From Bog-473 sp963787485 (lineage in GTDB: Bacteria > Actinomycetota > Acidimicrobiia > Acidimicrobiales > RAAP-2), in assembly GCA_963787485.1 (NCBI GenBank), contig CAWBDF010000005.1, positions 1 through 64,000 on the forward strand: a stretch of DNA of 64,000 nucleotides, written 5' to 3'. Under the pieces are notes generated by a model that had not been told where the DNA came from, ran no database searches, and worked only from the letters and a program-made list of their open reading frames with translations. How positions within the stretch are numbered: the first letter of the stretch is position 1; each line of letters opens with the position of its first letter. Positions 46,796-54,917 of the stretch are shown here, one piece after another. Position numbers and translations under genes: made by a program.

Positions 46796-47545
46796 TCAGG
46801 CGAGGAGCGCGATGGTGGTCCCCAACCCGATCAGAACGACGGCCACCCGGAGCACGGCGGCCGGGAGCGCGAGGGCGAGGCGGGCGCCCGCGTAGCCACC
46901 GAGCAGGCTGCCCACGGCCAGCAGCCCGACGGCTTCGCCGGCCACGCCGCCGTGCACGAGGAAGACGATCGCCGCCACGCCATTGACGATCATGGAGAGC
47001 ACGGCGCGCAGCCCGCTGGTGTGGGCCAGTGAGATCGGGAGGGTCAGCCCGATCACGGCGAGGAACACGACCCCCATGGCGGCGCCGAAGTAGCCGCCGT
47101 ACACCGAGGCGCCGAACACCCCCACCCCGAGTAGCACCGGTCGGACTCGGGGGTGGGCCGTGTCCGAGCCGAGGGCACGTCCCAGAGCCGGTTGGACGGC
47201 GAACAGGGCGGTCGCCCCCAAGACCAACCAGGGCACCACATCGCCGAACGCAGCCTGCGAGGTGGTGAGCAGGAGCACCGCCCCCGCGATGCCACCGGCC
47301 AGCGCGATGGGGGTCAGGTGGACGAGCCTGGTCGACTGGTCGCCGACCTGGCGACGGAAGCCGGAGGCCGAGGCCAGGTACCCGGGCCAGATCCCGATCG
47401 TGTTGGTGACGTTCGCGGTGAGCGCGGGGTACCCGAGCGCCAGGAGAACGGGGAAGGAGATCAGGCTGCCCCCGCCGGCCACGCCGTTGAAGAGGCCGGC
47501 GCCCACTCCGGCGAGGACGATCAGCGCGACGTGTGACGCGGGCAT
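46796..47545 (-). CDS. TauE/SafE-family permease (sulfite-exporter-like)
   Basis: 249 aa with about eight membrane spans in two similar halves; AGVGAGLFNGVAGGGSLISFPVLLALG and VGVFGASVYGGYFGAAMGVVFLAVIG are the two family signatures. Possible export of sulfite or organosulfonates; substrate not defined. Convergent with pxpBC, 4 bases between stops. Confidence 0.85.
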   Translation of the reverse strand: MPASHVALIVLAGVGAGLFNGVAGGGSLISFPVLLALGYPALTANVTNTIGIWPGYLASASGFRRQVGDQSTRLVHLTPIALAGGIAGAVLLLTTSQAAFGDVVPWLVLGATALFAVQPALGRALGSDTAHPRVRPVLLGVGVFGASVYGGYFGAAMGVVFLAVIGLTLPISLAHTSGLRAVLSMIVNGVAAIVFLVHGGVAGEAVGLLAVGSLLGGYAGARLALALPAAVLRVAVVLIGLGTTIALLA

Positions 47546-47599
47546 GGCGCGCCACAGTACGAGACGACCGCCAGTAGGCGGGTCGCTCGCAGGGCGGCG

Positions 47600-49594
47600 T
47601 CAGTCGCCGTCGGACGCGGAAGGCGCCAACGCGGTGAGGTTGGGGCCCGGTCCTCCGAGTCCGCCTCCGCTCGTCTCGCCGTTGACGGTCGAGCCCGAGG
47701 ACGAACCGGCTCCGGTCGAGTTCGCCGGTTGGACTTGGGTCGCATGCGAGGAATGGGCCGTCTGAGGTCCCGGCGACTGGGCCGAGGGCCGGTTCTCCTC
47801 GGCCGGCGCCGGCGCAGGCGGTGCCGATGCCACGGGCCCCGCCGCCTGCGGACTCTGCGGGTCGGGCCCGCCCGCCGCGGCGGGCGTGACCTCCGGCTGG
47901 GGTCGCGGCACGGAACGCAGCGCCGTGCGGATCTGGGGCGACTCCGCCTCGGCCTGGGTACGCCGGCGGTCGAGCAGGGCGTAGAGGTCTTGCCACTCGC
48001 GTCCGTCGACCCGGGAGACCTCCTTGGGCAGCGCCCGGAGCAGGCGCTCCACCTCGCGCCGGTGGCGTTCGGCCATGCCGCCCATCACGAACACGGTTGC
48101 CCGCGGCAGGTGCGCCTCGCCCGTGGCCAAATCGGCCAATCGGATGGACGCCACCTCATGGTCCTGCATCAGCCCGAGCTCGTCCTGCAGTGCGGTCAGC
48201 TGGCGGACGAACTTTGCGGTCCGTCCTCCGTACACCTCGGAGCTGAACTCGAGCGCGTAGCGCAAGCGCTTGCAGCGGATCCGCAGTCGGTGGAAATCGG
48301 TGACCACCCGCGACTTCTTGGCCCGCTTGGCCGCTTTGACCACGGCCTCGTGTCGGATGACCAGGAGATCGGGCATGCCGATCTCCGCCGGAAGCCGGGT
48401 GGCGAGCGACCGGCGCGCCGGCCCTTGTTGGGCCATGGCGGTCAGCCCGCGGCACACGCGCTCCCAGCGCACCGAGTCGAGGGCACCGAGCATGGCGGAA
48501 CGGGCCGTGTCCCGCTCGCGCGTCAAGAGATCGGACAGCTCACTGAGGGGATCGTGGTTGTCGGGCCGGGCGGCGGCACTCCATCCGGCTGTCCCGGCGG
48601 CGATCTCGGACAGGCCCTCGAGCTGCACGTCGAGGTCCCGCACGGCCCCGAGCATGCGGCCTATCCAGCCGAGCTCTTCGCGGAAGACCTGGGCGCGCAC
48701 CGGAAAGACCTCGGCAAAGAGCGACAGCGCGGCGCGCAAGCGACGCGTGGCCACCCGCATGTCGTGCAATTCCTCGGGTTCCTCGCCCAGGCGCGTGCCG
48801 GGCTCCTTGTCGCGGATGATGGCCAACTGGCGGCGCACCACCGCGAAGGCCAGATCGCCCATGCTCGACGAGTCCGCAATGGCGGTTTCCCCGAGGTCGG
48901 GGGATCCGGGAATGTCGTGCCCCACTGCCAGCAGCCCGGCTTCGAACTTGGAGAGCCGGGCAGGCTGGAGCCCGCAGGCCGTTCGCAGCTCGTCCACCAT
49001 CGGCTCGAGTGCGGCGAGCCACTCGGGGTCGACCTCCACCTCGACCCGTCGCAGCTGCATGGGCCGTTGTCCGGTCCCGACAACGATCACCGTGTCGTCG
49101 AGAGCGATCTCGGCGGCATCGACGCCACCCACCCGCAGTGCGAAGGGACGCCGCCGGGTGCGCACCTGGAGCACCTCGTGCAGGTGGCGGGTGCCGACGA
49201 TGGCCCGCAGCCGCCGACCCACCGGTCCCCCGGCTCCCAGGGCAGCCAGCCCGTCGGCCGGCAGGACCTCGGTCACCTCCAGCCGATGGCGCAGGCCGCT
49301 GCCTTCGGCCGGGCGCGTGTCCTTCATGGTGACCTCGTCCTGGCGGCCCCTCCGGCGCGTGCGCACGACGAAGCCGGCGCGCGCGATCCGCCAGTCGTCG
49401 GTGTCGAGGTACGAGTCGACGAGGCGGCGCGGTGGGCGAGCCAGTGCGGTCACCGTCCCGCCTTCCGCTGTCTTGAGAGCGAGAGCAGGCAAGGTGGCCA
49501 ACCATCGTTCGACCGGTCGCAAGTCGAGCGCATCGAATTGCCACTCAATCTCGACGGGGCCGCTCGGCGTTCCGCCATCTCTGGGGTCGGACAC
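47600..49594 (-). CDS. CYTH and CHAD domain protein
   Basis: 664 aa. The CYTH triphosphate tunnel domain is about 14-215 and the helical CHAD domain about 245-520, with MRVATRRLRAALSLFAEVFP and FHRLRIRCKRLRYALEFSSEVYG histidine/arginine helices. The usual N-terminal E-x-E-x-K reads EIEWQ, so the lysine is Gln. The last ~120 residues are Pro/Ala/Ser/Gly-rich and probably disordered. CHAD domains bind polyphosphate. GTG start. Divergent from a Nudix hydrolase. Confidence 0.88.
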   Translation of the reverse strand: MSDPRDGGTPSGPVEIEWQFDALDLRPVERWLATLPALALKTAEGGTVTALARPPRRLVDSYLDTDDWRIARAGFVVRTRRRGRQDEVTMKDTRPAEGSGLRHRLEVTEVLPADGLAALGAGGPVGRRLRAIVGTRHLHEVLQVRTRRRPFALRVGGVDAAEIALDDTVIVVGTGQRPMQLRRVEVEVDPEWLAALEPMVDELRTACGLQPARLSKFEAGLLAVGHDIPGSPDLGETAIADSSSMGDLAFAVVRRQLAIIRDKEPGTRLGEEPEELHDMRVATRRLRAALSLFAEVFPVRAQVFREELGWIGRMLGAVRDLDVQLEGLSEIAAGTAGWSAAARPDNHDPLSELSDLLTRERDTARSAMLGALDSVRWERVCRGLTAMAQQGPARRSLATRLPAEIGMPDLLVIRHEAVVKAAKRAKKSRVVTDFHRLRIRCKRLRYALEFSSEVYGGRTAKFVRQLTALQDELGLMQDHEVASIRLADLATGEAHLPRATVFVMGGMAERHRREVERLLRALPKEVSRVDGREWQDLYALLDRRRTQAEAESPQIRTALRSVPRPQPEVTPAAAGGPDPQSPQAAGPVASAPPAPAPAEENRPSAQSPGPQTAHSSHATQVQPANSTGAGSSSGSTVNGETSGGGLGGPGPNLTALAPSASDGD

Positions 49595-49726
49595 GGTCTC
49601 AGGCTACTGCGCACCGCGGGGTGGTCACCGGGGACAACCCGCGGGACGACTCACCGTCGGGCGACGCGATTGCCACCAGTTCGCCAGCGGGCAACGGTAT
49701 TGTTCGGCACAGTGGCGAGACGAGCG

Positions 49727-50170
49727 ATGACCGCAGAGCGTCCCGCGTCGGTGGAGATCACGCAGGCGGCTGGAGGCTTGGTCGTCCGTCGCGTACCGGG
49801 GCACTTCGAGCTCGAGATCCTTGTCGTGCATCGCCCAGTGCACGAGGACTGGTCGTTTCCCAAGGGCAAACTCGAAGAGGGCGAGACGCTCGACGTGACC
49901 GCTGTGCGTGAGGTACACGAGGAGACCGGCATGGCCTGTCGGATCGTGCGCTTCATCGGCCACACCGAGTACGTGGACCGCAAGGGACGGCCCAAGACGG
50001 TCGCCTATTGGGTCATGGCAGTTGAAGCGGGGTCCTTCGTCGTGAACGAAGAAGTCGACGAGGTCCGCTGGATCACGCTCGAGCGAGCGTCGGAGCTGCT
50101 CTCCTACCCCCGTGACACCGAGCTGGTCGCCGTGCTCATGGCGGCCGACCAGGTCGAACCCCTCATCTAA
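49727..50170 (+). CDS. Nudix hydrolase (MutT-like)
   Basis: 147 aa with a canonical Nudix box, GKLEEGETLDVTAVREVHEE then TG. Preceded by FPK, as in MutT1-type 8-oxo-(d)GTP or diadenosine polyphosphate hydrolases; the histidine-phosphatase domain of mycobacterial MutT1 is absent. GTG 49712, 8 bases after TATTGT, is a possible leaderless start adding five residues. Next to the CYTH-CHAD gene, suggesting a shared polyphosphate/nucleotide theme. Confidence 0.88.
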   Translation: MTAERPASVEITQAAGGLVVRRVPGHFELEILVVHRPVHEDWSFPKGKLEEGETLDVTAVREVHEETGMACRIVRFIGHTEYVDRKGRPKTVAYWVMAVEAGSFVVNEEVDEVRWITLERASELLSYPRDTELVAVLMAADQVEPLI

Positions 50171-50370
50171 ACCCTTCCAAAATTTCTCGCGTTCCCCCTG
50201 TTTCGGTCCCGCCGGATCGGGAATAATAGGTGGAGCGATCTACCGCCTGATCGCACTGCCGGCGTGCGTGCCCCAGTCGAGCGCTCCAGGACCTATCGCC
50301 AAGGGCCCTGCGACGGCGTTTCGACGTCATCGACTGGGGCACCGTCGGCGCTTCACGCCATTGAATTAGC

Positions 50371-50437
50371 CTTGGCTTGCCTTGGCTTGCCTTGGCTTGC
50401 CTTGGCTTGCCTTGGCTTGCCTTGGCTTGCCTTGGCC
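50371..50437 (+). repeat. 10-bp tandem repeat, six copies plus a partial one
   Basis: CTTGGCTTGC repeated exactly six times (50371-50430), then CTTGGCC. It lies between the converging Nudix and XRE/flavin genes, just downstream of the latter's stop. Confidence 0.97.
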
Positions 50438-50443
50438 AGGGCC

Positions 50444-51142
50444 TCAATCCTGGTCCGGCCCGTCGAGGTCGAGGTGGACGATGACCCGACCGGTCGTCTC
50501 GAGCGCGGTAATGGCCACGAGGGCATGGCGGTCGTGGCCGGCCCACGATTCCAGGTCGAGGGACGACAGGCGCTCGACCTCGTCGGCATCTGTGACCCAC
50601 CGACATCTCCCGGTCACGAGGACGCTCCACCCTTCGCTGAGGACCTCATCCACCTGGTCGACTTCGAAGCCCACGGGGTCAGCTGCGGCGCCGAGCTCGG
50701 CCGCCTTGGCGTCGTCGGTGCTGAACACGATCTGTCCTTCGGTGAACTCGTAGTTGACGGGTATGGCCACCGGACCGCGTTCGGCGCCGTACACCAGGCG
50801 GCCCACCCCGCCCGCTTCGAGATGCGTGCGGCACTGTTCGGCTGAGAGCACCCGCAGCTCGCTGTGCGGGAGCGGGACGCCGTGTCCGAGCGGGCGATCG
50901 GCGGACCCTCCGGACAGTTCGAACGGGGTGGTGTCGAGGGCCAGCGCGATCAGCAGGAGCGTCCCGGTGCTCAGGTGGGCGTCGGGGTCCGACTCGAAAT
51001 AGGTGAGGTAGCCCGGGTCGATCCCCACGCGGGCGGCCAGCTCCCCAATGCTCATCCCGAGCGACTCACGACGGGCACTGACGCGCCGGGCCAGGTCGGA
51101 CGCGTGCGGTGCGGAAGGCGGCGCCGGTGGCATGCGGCCCAT
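50444..51142 (-). CDS. XRE-type HTH fused to a pyridoxamine-phosphate-oxidase-like split barrel
   Basis: 232 aa. HTH (about 15-75): LARRVSARRESLGMSIGELAARVGIDPGYLTYFE. The split-barrel domain (about 92-225) reads EQCRTHLEAGGVGRLVYGAERGPVAIPVNYEF, typical of flavin/F420/haem-binding PNPOx-like proteins. Probably a DNA-binding redox or flavin sensor. The combination is common in actinobacteria near stress genes. ATG 51142; ATG 51133 is also possible. Confidence 0.87.
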   Translation of the reverse strand: MGRMPPAPPSAPHASDLARRVSARRESLGMSIGELAARVGIDPGYLTYFESDPDAHLSTGTLLLIALALDTTPFELSGGSADRPLGHGVPLPHSELRVLSAEQCRTHLEAGGVGRLVYGAERGPVAIPVNYEFTEGQIVFSTDDAKAAELGAAADPVGFEVDQVDEVLSEGWSVLVTGRCRWVTDADEVERLSSLDLESWAGHDRHALVAITALETTGRVIVHLDLDGPDQD

Positions 51143-51154
51143 TCTGCCAGGGGC

Positions 51155-52225
51155 TCAGCTGACGAGGACCGCCGCACCCTCGACGCGATCGTGGGCGAGG
51201 TCGCGCAAGGCGGCATCGGCGCGGTCGAACGGGTACGGCGTGGTCGTCACCCGTAGGCCGATTCGGGCGGCCTCAGCGAGGAACTCTTCCCCGTCACGGC
51301 GCGTGTTGGCAGTCACGCTGCGCAGGGTGCGCTCCTCGAAGAGGTGGCGCTGGTAGTCGAGCGCCGGGATCTCGCTCAGGTGGATGCCTGCGATGGCCAA
51401 GGTGCCGCCCCGATCGAGAGCGGCCAGCGCCGGCGGGACCAGCGTGCCTACGGGGGCGAAGAGGATGGCGGAATCGAGCGGCTCCGGTGGTGGGTCGTCG
51501 GCCGCCCCGACGCTGGTCGCTCCCAGGCGCTGCGCCAACTCGCGGGCCTGGGGTGAACGGGTCATGACGTGCACCCGCGCGCCATGGGCCAGGGCGACCT
51601 GGGCCGTGATGTGCGCCGAGGCGCCGAACCCGTAAATCCCCAACCGCCCGCCTTCTGGGAGGTCGGCCCGGCAGAGCGCCCGGTACCCGATGATGCCGGC
51701 ACACAGCAGCGGTGCCGCAGCCTCGTCGTCGAAGCCCGGAGGCAGCGCGTAGGCGAACGCCTCGTCGACGACGGCGTACTCGGCATACCCGCCGTCGACG
51801 TCCCACCCGGTGAACCTGGGCGCGGTGCACAAGTTCTCGCGACCCGAGCGGCAAAAGCGGCACGACCCACAGGTGTGGGCCAACCAGGGCACCCCGATCC
51901 GGTCTCCCTGGCGCCACCGGGTGACGTCCGCCCCCAGGACGTCGACGACGCCCACGATCTCGTGCCCCGGAGTCACGCGTCGGTGCCGCGGCGCCAGGTC
52001 GCCCTCGGCCAGGTGCAGGTCCGTCCGGCAGACGCCGCAGGCGCGCACTCGCACACGGACTTGCCGGGGTCCGGGCTCGGGCACCGCCTTGACCGTCCGG
52101 ATCAATGGACCGCCGTCCATCGGTCCGGGCCGTTCGACCACCCACGCTTGCATGTCGGGGGGCATGGAGTCGGGGGGCATGGAGTCGGGGGGCATGGAGT
52201 CGGGGGGCATGGAGTCGGGGGGCAT
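51155..52225 (-). CDS. Zinc-dependent alcohol dehydrogenase (MDR family)
   Basis: About 332 aa from the conserved MQAWVVERPGPM at 52153; up to 24 more if the first repeat ATG (52225) is used. Catalytic zinc: Cys in GVCRTDLH, then GHEIVG with His-Glu; structural zinc: CGSCRFCRSGRENLC. NAD(P) fold: GIYGFGASAH (a GxGxxA/G variant). Predicted to oxidise or reduce alcohols/aldehydes. Divergent from a GNAT gene. The N-terminus contains the 15-bp repeat described separately. Confidence 0.9.
   Translation of the reverse strand: MPPDSMPPDSMPPDSMPPDSMPPDMQAWVVERPGPMDGGPLIRTVKAVPEPGPRQVRVRVRACGVCRTDLHLAEGDLAPRHRRVTPGHEIVGVVDVLGADVTRWRQGDRIGVPWLAHTCGSCRFCRSGRENLCTAPRFTGWDVDGGYAEYAVVDEAFAYALPPGFDDEAAAPLLCAGIIGYRALCRADLPEGGRLGIYGFGASAHITAQVALAHGARVHVMTRSPQARELAQRLGATSVGAADDPPPEPLDSAILFAPVGTLVPPALAALDRGGTLAIAGIHLSEIPALDYQRHLFEERTLRSVTANTRRDGEEFLAEAARIGLRVTTTPYPFDRADAALRDLAHDRVEGAAVLVS
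52154..52225 (-). repeat. 15-bp tandem repeat carrying in-frame start codons
   Basis: Minus-strand ATGCCCCCCGACTCC is repeated so that ATG codons fall at 52225, 52210, 52195, 52180 and 52165 (the last unit is shortened to MPPD), and the native-looking ATG follows at 52153. All are in frame with the dehydrogenase, encoding MPPDS repeats. Confidence 0.9.
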
Positions 52226-52310
52226 GGAACGGAGCGTACGGCGGGGCGATGACCTCCAATGGACCTTGGACCCTTGGTCGGAGCGGCCCCAGGTGCGAGG
52301 CTGGCAGGAC

Positions 52311-52970
52311 ATGCAGGCGAACCAGCGACGCAGCGGCCTCGCGTCCGTCGTCAGCGACGAGACGTCACAGGCGAGCCACCTGCCGGAGGGGTACCCGGCC
52401 GAGCTCGAACGCGACGTAGCCGGGGAGTCGGGCGCCCGCTACCACCTCAGGCCGATACGTCCCGACGACGCCGCCGCGCTGGCCGCCTTTCACGGCTCCC
52501 TCTCCCCGCACTCGGTGTACCTGCGCTTCTTCAGCTTCCACCCGACCTTGTCCCAGACTGAGGTCGAGCACTTCACCCGGGTCGACTACCACGATCGCCT
52601 GGCCCTCGTGGTGACCGTGGGCGACGATCTGGTCGCCGTGGGGCGCTTCGATCGCTTGCCCGACGGCACCGACGCGGAGGTGGCGTTCGTGGTGGCCGAC
52701 GAGTACCAGCACCACGGGCTGGGCACCTTCTTGCTCGACGAGCTCGCCGGTGCGGCGCGTCAGCGTGGCGTGACGACTTTCCGGGCCGAGACGCTGGCCC
52801 AGAACACCACGATGCTCGATGTGTTCCGTCATTCCGGGTACGCCGTGACGTCCCACGTCGAGCGCGGGAGCGTGAGCCTGCGGTTCCCCATCGCCCTGAC
52901 CCACACGGTGCGGGCCGCTCTGGTGGCGCATGCGGAGAGCAGGCGGGTGGCTCCCGGGGGCGGACGGTGA
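52311..52970 (+). CDS. GNAT acyltransferase (protein-acetyltransferase-like)
   Basis: 219 aa. The N-terminal segment leads into RPIRPDDAAALAAFHGSLSP, with YLRFFSFHPTLSQTEVEHFTRVDY and the CoA loop DEYQHHGLGTFLLDELA. This subtype resembles the GNAT domain of Pat-type lysine acetyltransferases. Its stop overlaps a deacetylase gene (GTGA), so the two form a writer/eraser pair. Target proteins unknown. Confidence 0.85.
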   Translation: MQANQRRSGLASVVSDETSQASHLPEGYPAELERDVAGESGARYHLRPIRPDDAAALAAFHGSLSPHSVYLRFFSFHPTLSQTEVEHFTRVDYHDRLALVVTVGDDLVAVGRFDRLPDGTDAEVAFVVADEYQHHGLGTFLLDELAGAARQRGVTTFRAETLAQNTTMLDVFRHSGYAVTSHVERGSVSLRFPIALTHTVRAALVAHAESRRVAPGGGR

Positions 52971-54007
52971 CTCCGCTGATCGTGGCCGGTCCGGTCGGCG
53001 CGTCCGGGCATGACGGCGGTCCGCACCATCCCGAGCGCCCCGGCCGGCTCGTGGCGGTCGCCGACGCGATCCGGGTGCTGGCCCGCCAGCACGAAGTGGT
53101 CCACCCGTCGCTGCGCGAGGCGACCATGGAGGAGCTAGCCCGGGTGCACGCTCCGGTGTACCTGGCCGAGCTCGAGGCGTTCTGTGCTCGCGGCGGAGGG
53201 GCGATCGATCCGGACACCTTCGCCCGGCCCGATTCGTGGACGACGGCGCGACGGGCGGCCGGCGCGGGCGTGGTGGCGCTCGATGAGCTCGACCAACGTG
53301 GCGAGGGAGTGGCGTTCGTGGCCATTCGTCCGCCGGGGCACCACGCGACGCGCGACCGCGCCATGGGGTTCTGCCTCGTCAACAATGTGGCGGTGGCGGC
53401 CGCCTCACGCACGGCGAAAGGCCAGCGGGTCGCGGTGATCGACTGGGACGTCCACCACGGCAACGGGACCCAGAGCATCTTCTGGGACGACCCCGACGTG
53501 CTCTACGTGTCGACCCACCAGCACCCGCTTTACCCGGGGACGGGCCATCCCGACGAAGTCGGGGGGGCGGGAGCACCCGGACTGACGGTGAACCTCCCCC
53601 TCCCGTCGGGCGCCACCGGAGACGTGGTGCGCGCCGCGCTCGACGAGGTGGCGCGGCCGACCATCGAGGACTTCCGTCCAGACTGGGTGCTGGTCTCGTG
53701 CGGCTTCGACGCCCACCGTGCCGACCCCTTGGCCGAGCTGGCACTCTCCAGTGGCGATTTCGCCGAGCTGGCGCGCCTCGTCAGTGAGTTCGCGCCGGCG
53801 CCGGGCCGACTCGCCCTCTTCTTGGAGGGTGGCTACGACCTGGGAGCAATGGCGTCCTCGGTGCAGGACACGCTGGGCGCCCTGGTGGGCGCGGAGGGCC
53901 GTGGGCCGCCGCCCACCCACGGCGGTCCGGGCCTGTCAGAGCTCCGCGCCGGGCGCGAGCGGCGCCTGGCGGCCATCGACCGGGCATATCAGGAGGCAGC
54001 GCCGTGA
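52967..54007 (+). CDS. Zinc-dependent deacetylase, AcuC/HDAC family
   Basis: 346 aa, arginase/deacetylase fold. HPERPGRL at the start, RPPGHHATRDRAMGFC (catalytic His pair), DWDVHHGNG (zinc Asp and His), SCGFDAHRADPL (second zinc Asp) and LEGGYDLGA (transition-state Tyr). Could deacetylate proteins or acetylpolyamines. Coupled on both sides: GNAT gene upstream, universal stress protein downstream (GTGA each). Confidence 0.92.
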   Translation: MTPLIVAGPVGASGHDGGPHHPERPGRLVAVADAIRVLARQHEVVHPSLREATMEELARVHAPVYLAELEAFCARGGGAIDPDTFARPDSWTTARRAAGAGVVALDELDQRGEGVAFVAIRPPGHHATRDRAMGFCLVNNVAVAAASRTAKGQRVAVIDWDVHHGNGTQSIFWDDPDVLYVSTHQHPLYPGTGHPDEVGGAGAPGLTVNLPLPSGATGDVVRAALDEVARPTIEDFRPDWVLVSCGFDAHRADPLAELALSSGDFAELARLVSEFAPAPGRLALFLEGGYDLGAMASSVQDTLGALVGAEGRGPPPTHGGPGLSELRAGRERRLAAIDRAYQEAAP

Positions 54008-54432
54008 GGGTCAGCGGGCCCGTGGTCGTCGGGTACGACAGCTCGGCCGACGCGGTGTCGGCCCTCACCTGGGCCGCCGGCGTGGCCGTGGCGCTCGGCG
54101 CGCGGCTGCGCATCGTCCACGCGGTGGGCCTGCTCGAGCACAGCGGGATCTCCGGTCCCGCGCCCCGGGGGACCGAGGCGATCGGTCTGGCGAGACGGGC
54201 CGGATTGGCACCGGACGACGTCGAATGGTGCGTGGTCGACGGCGACCCGTGCTCCGCGCTCCTCCGGGCATCGGAAGGACCCGAACCGGCCGCCCTGGTG
54301 GTGGTGGGGTCGCGCGGCTCGGGGGCCCACGCCGGAACGTTGCTCGGCAGCACCAGCTTGGAGCTGGCCGAGCACGCCGCGGTGCCCGTGGTCATCGTCC
54401 CGCCGGCGCAGGGTCAGGTGCGCGCCCGGTAG
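54004..54432 (+). CDS. Universal stress protein, single UspA domain (plus strand)
   Basis: 142 aa. The ATP-binding pattern G-2x-G-9x-G-S/T is present as GSRGSGAHAGTLLGSTS, and VVVGYDSS at the start fits. Third gene of the GNAT-deacetylase-USP unit. Its 3' end overlaps the oppositely oriented USP gene by 19 bases. Confidence 0.88.
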   Translation: MRVSGPVVVGYDSSADAVSALTWAAGVAVALGARLRIVHAVGLLEHSGISGPAPRGTEAIGLARRAGLAPDDVEWCVVDGDPCSALLRASEGPEPAALVVVGSRGSGAHAGTLLGSTSLELAEHAAVPVVIVPPAQGQVRAR

Positions 54433-54860
54433 ATCAGCACCGGGCAGTGGGCGTTGGTGCTGCAGTGCTCGCTGACCGAGCCGAGGAGCATCCCGACGAA
54501 CTCCCCGTGGCCGCGGCTTCCCACGACGAGGAGGTCGGCTCCCTTGGACGCCTCGACCAGCACCGGCGCCGGGTGGGCGTTGACGATACGGGGCCGGATG
54601 GTGAGGGCCGGGTAGGCGGCGCGGACCTGGTCGACGGCCGAGTCGAGCGTGCGTCGGATGTCCGCCTCGGGATCGAAGTCCGTCGGCACCGGAACGGCCC
54701 AGCCGTAGCTGGCCGGCCACTCCCAGGTCGTCACCACCTCGAGCGCGCTCCCCGTGAGGTCGGCGAGCCGCGCCGCCCACGAGAGGGCCTCGAGCGAGGA
54801 CGACGAGCCATCGACGCCGACGACGATCCTGCCAGTGCCCGTTGTCTCTCCCGGTGCCAT
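54414..54860 (-). CDS. Universal stress protein, single UspA domain (minus strand)
   Basis: 148 aa. VVGVDGSSSSLEALSWAA at the start and GSRGHGEFVGMLLGSVS as ATP-binding loop. Converges, tail to tail, with the other USP. It lies just upstream of the histidine-kinase stop on the same strand neighbourhood and may belong to its regulon. ATG 54860. Confidence 0.88.
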   Translation of the reverse strand: MAPGETTGTGRIVVGVDGSSSSLEALSWAARLADLTGSALEVVTTWEWPASYGWAVPVPTDFDPEADIRRTLDSAVDQVRAAYPALTIRPRIVNAHPAPVLVEASKGADLLVVGSRGHGEFVGMLLGSVSEHCSTNAHCPVLIYRART

Positions 54861-54917
54861 GGTCGCGCTGTTCCTCCCATTGTCGTGCTGCGTGGTTGCC
54901 CGCCGGAACCCGGGGGC

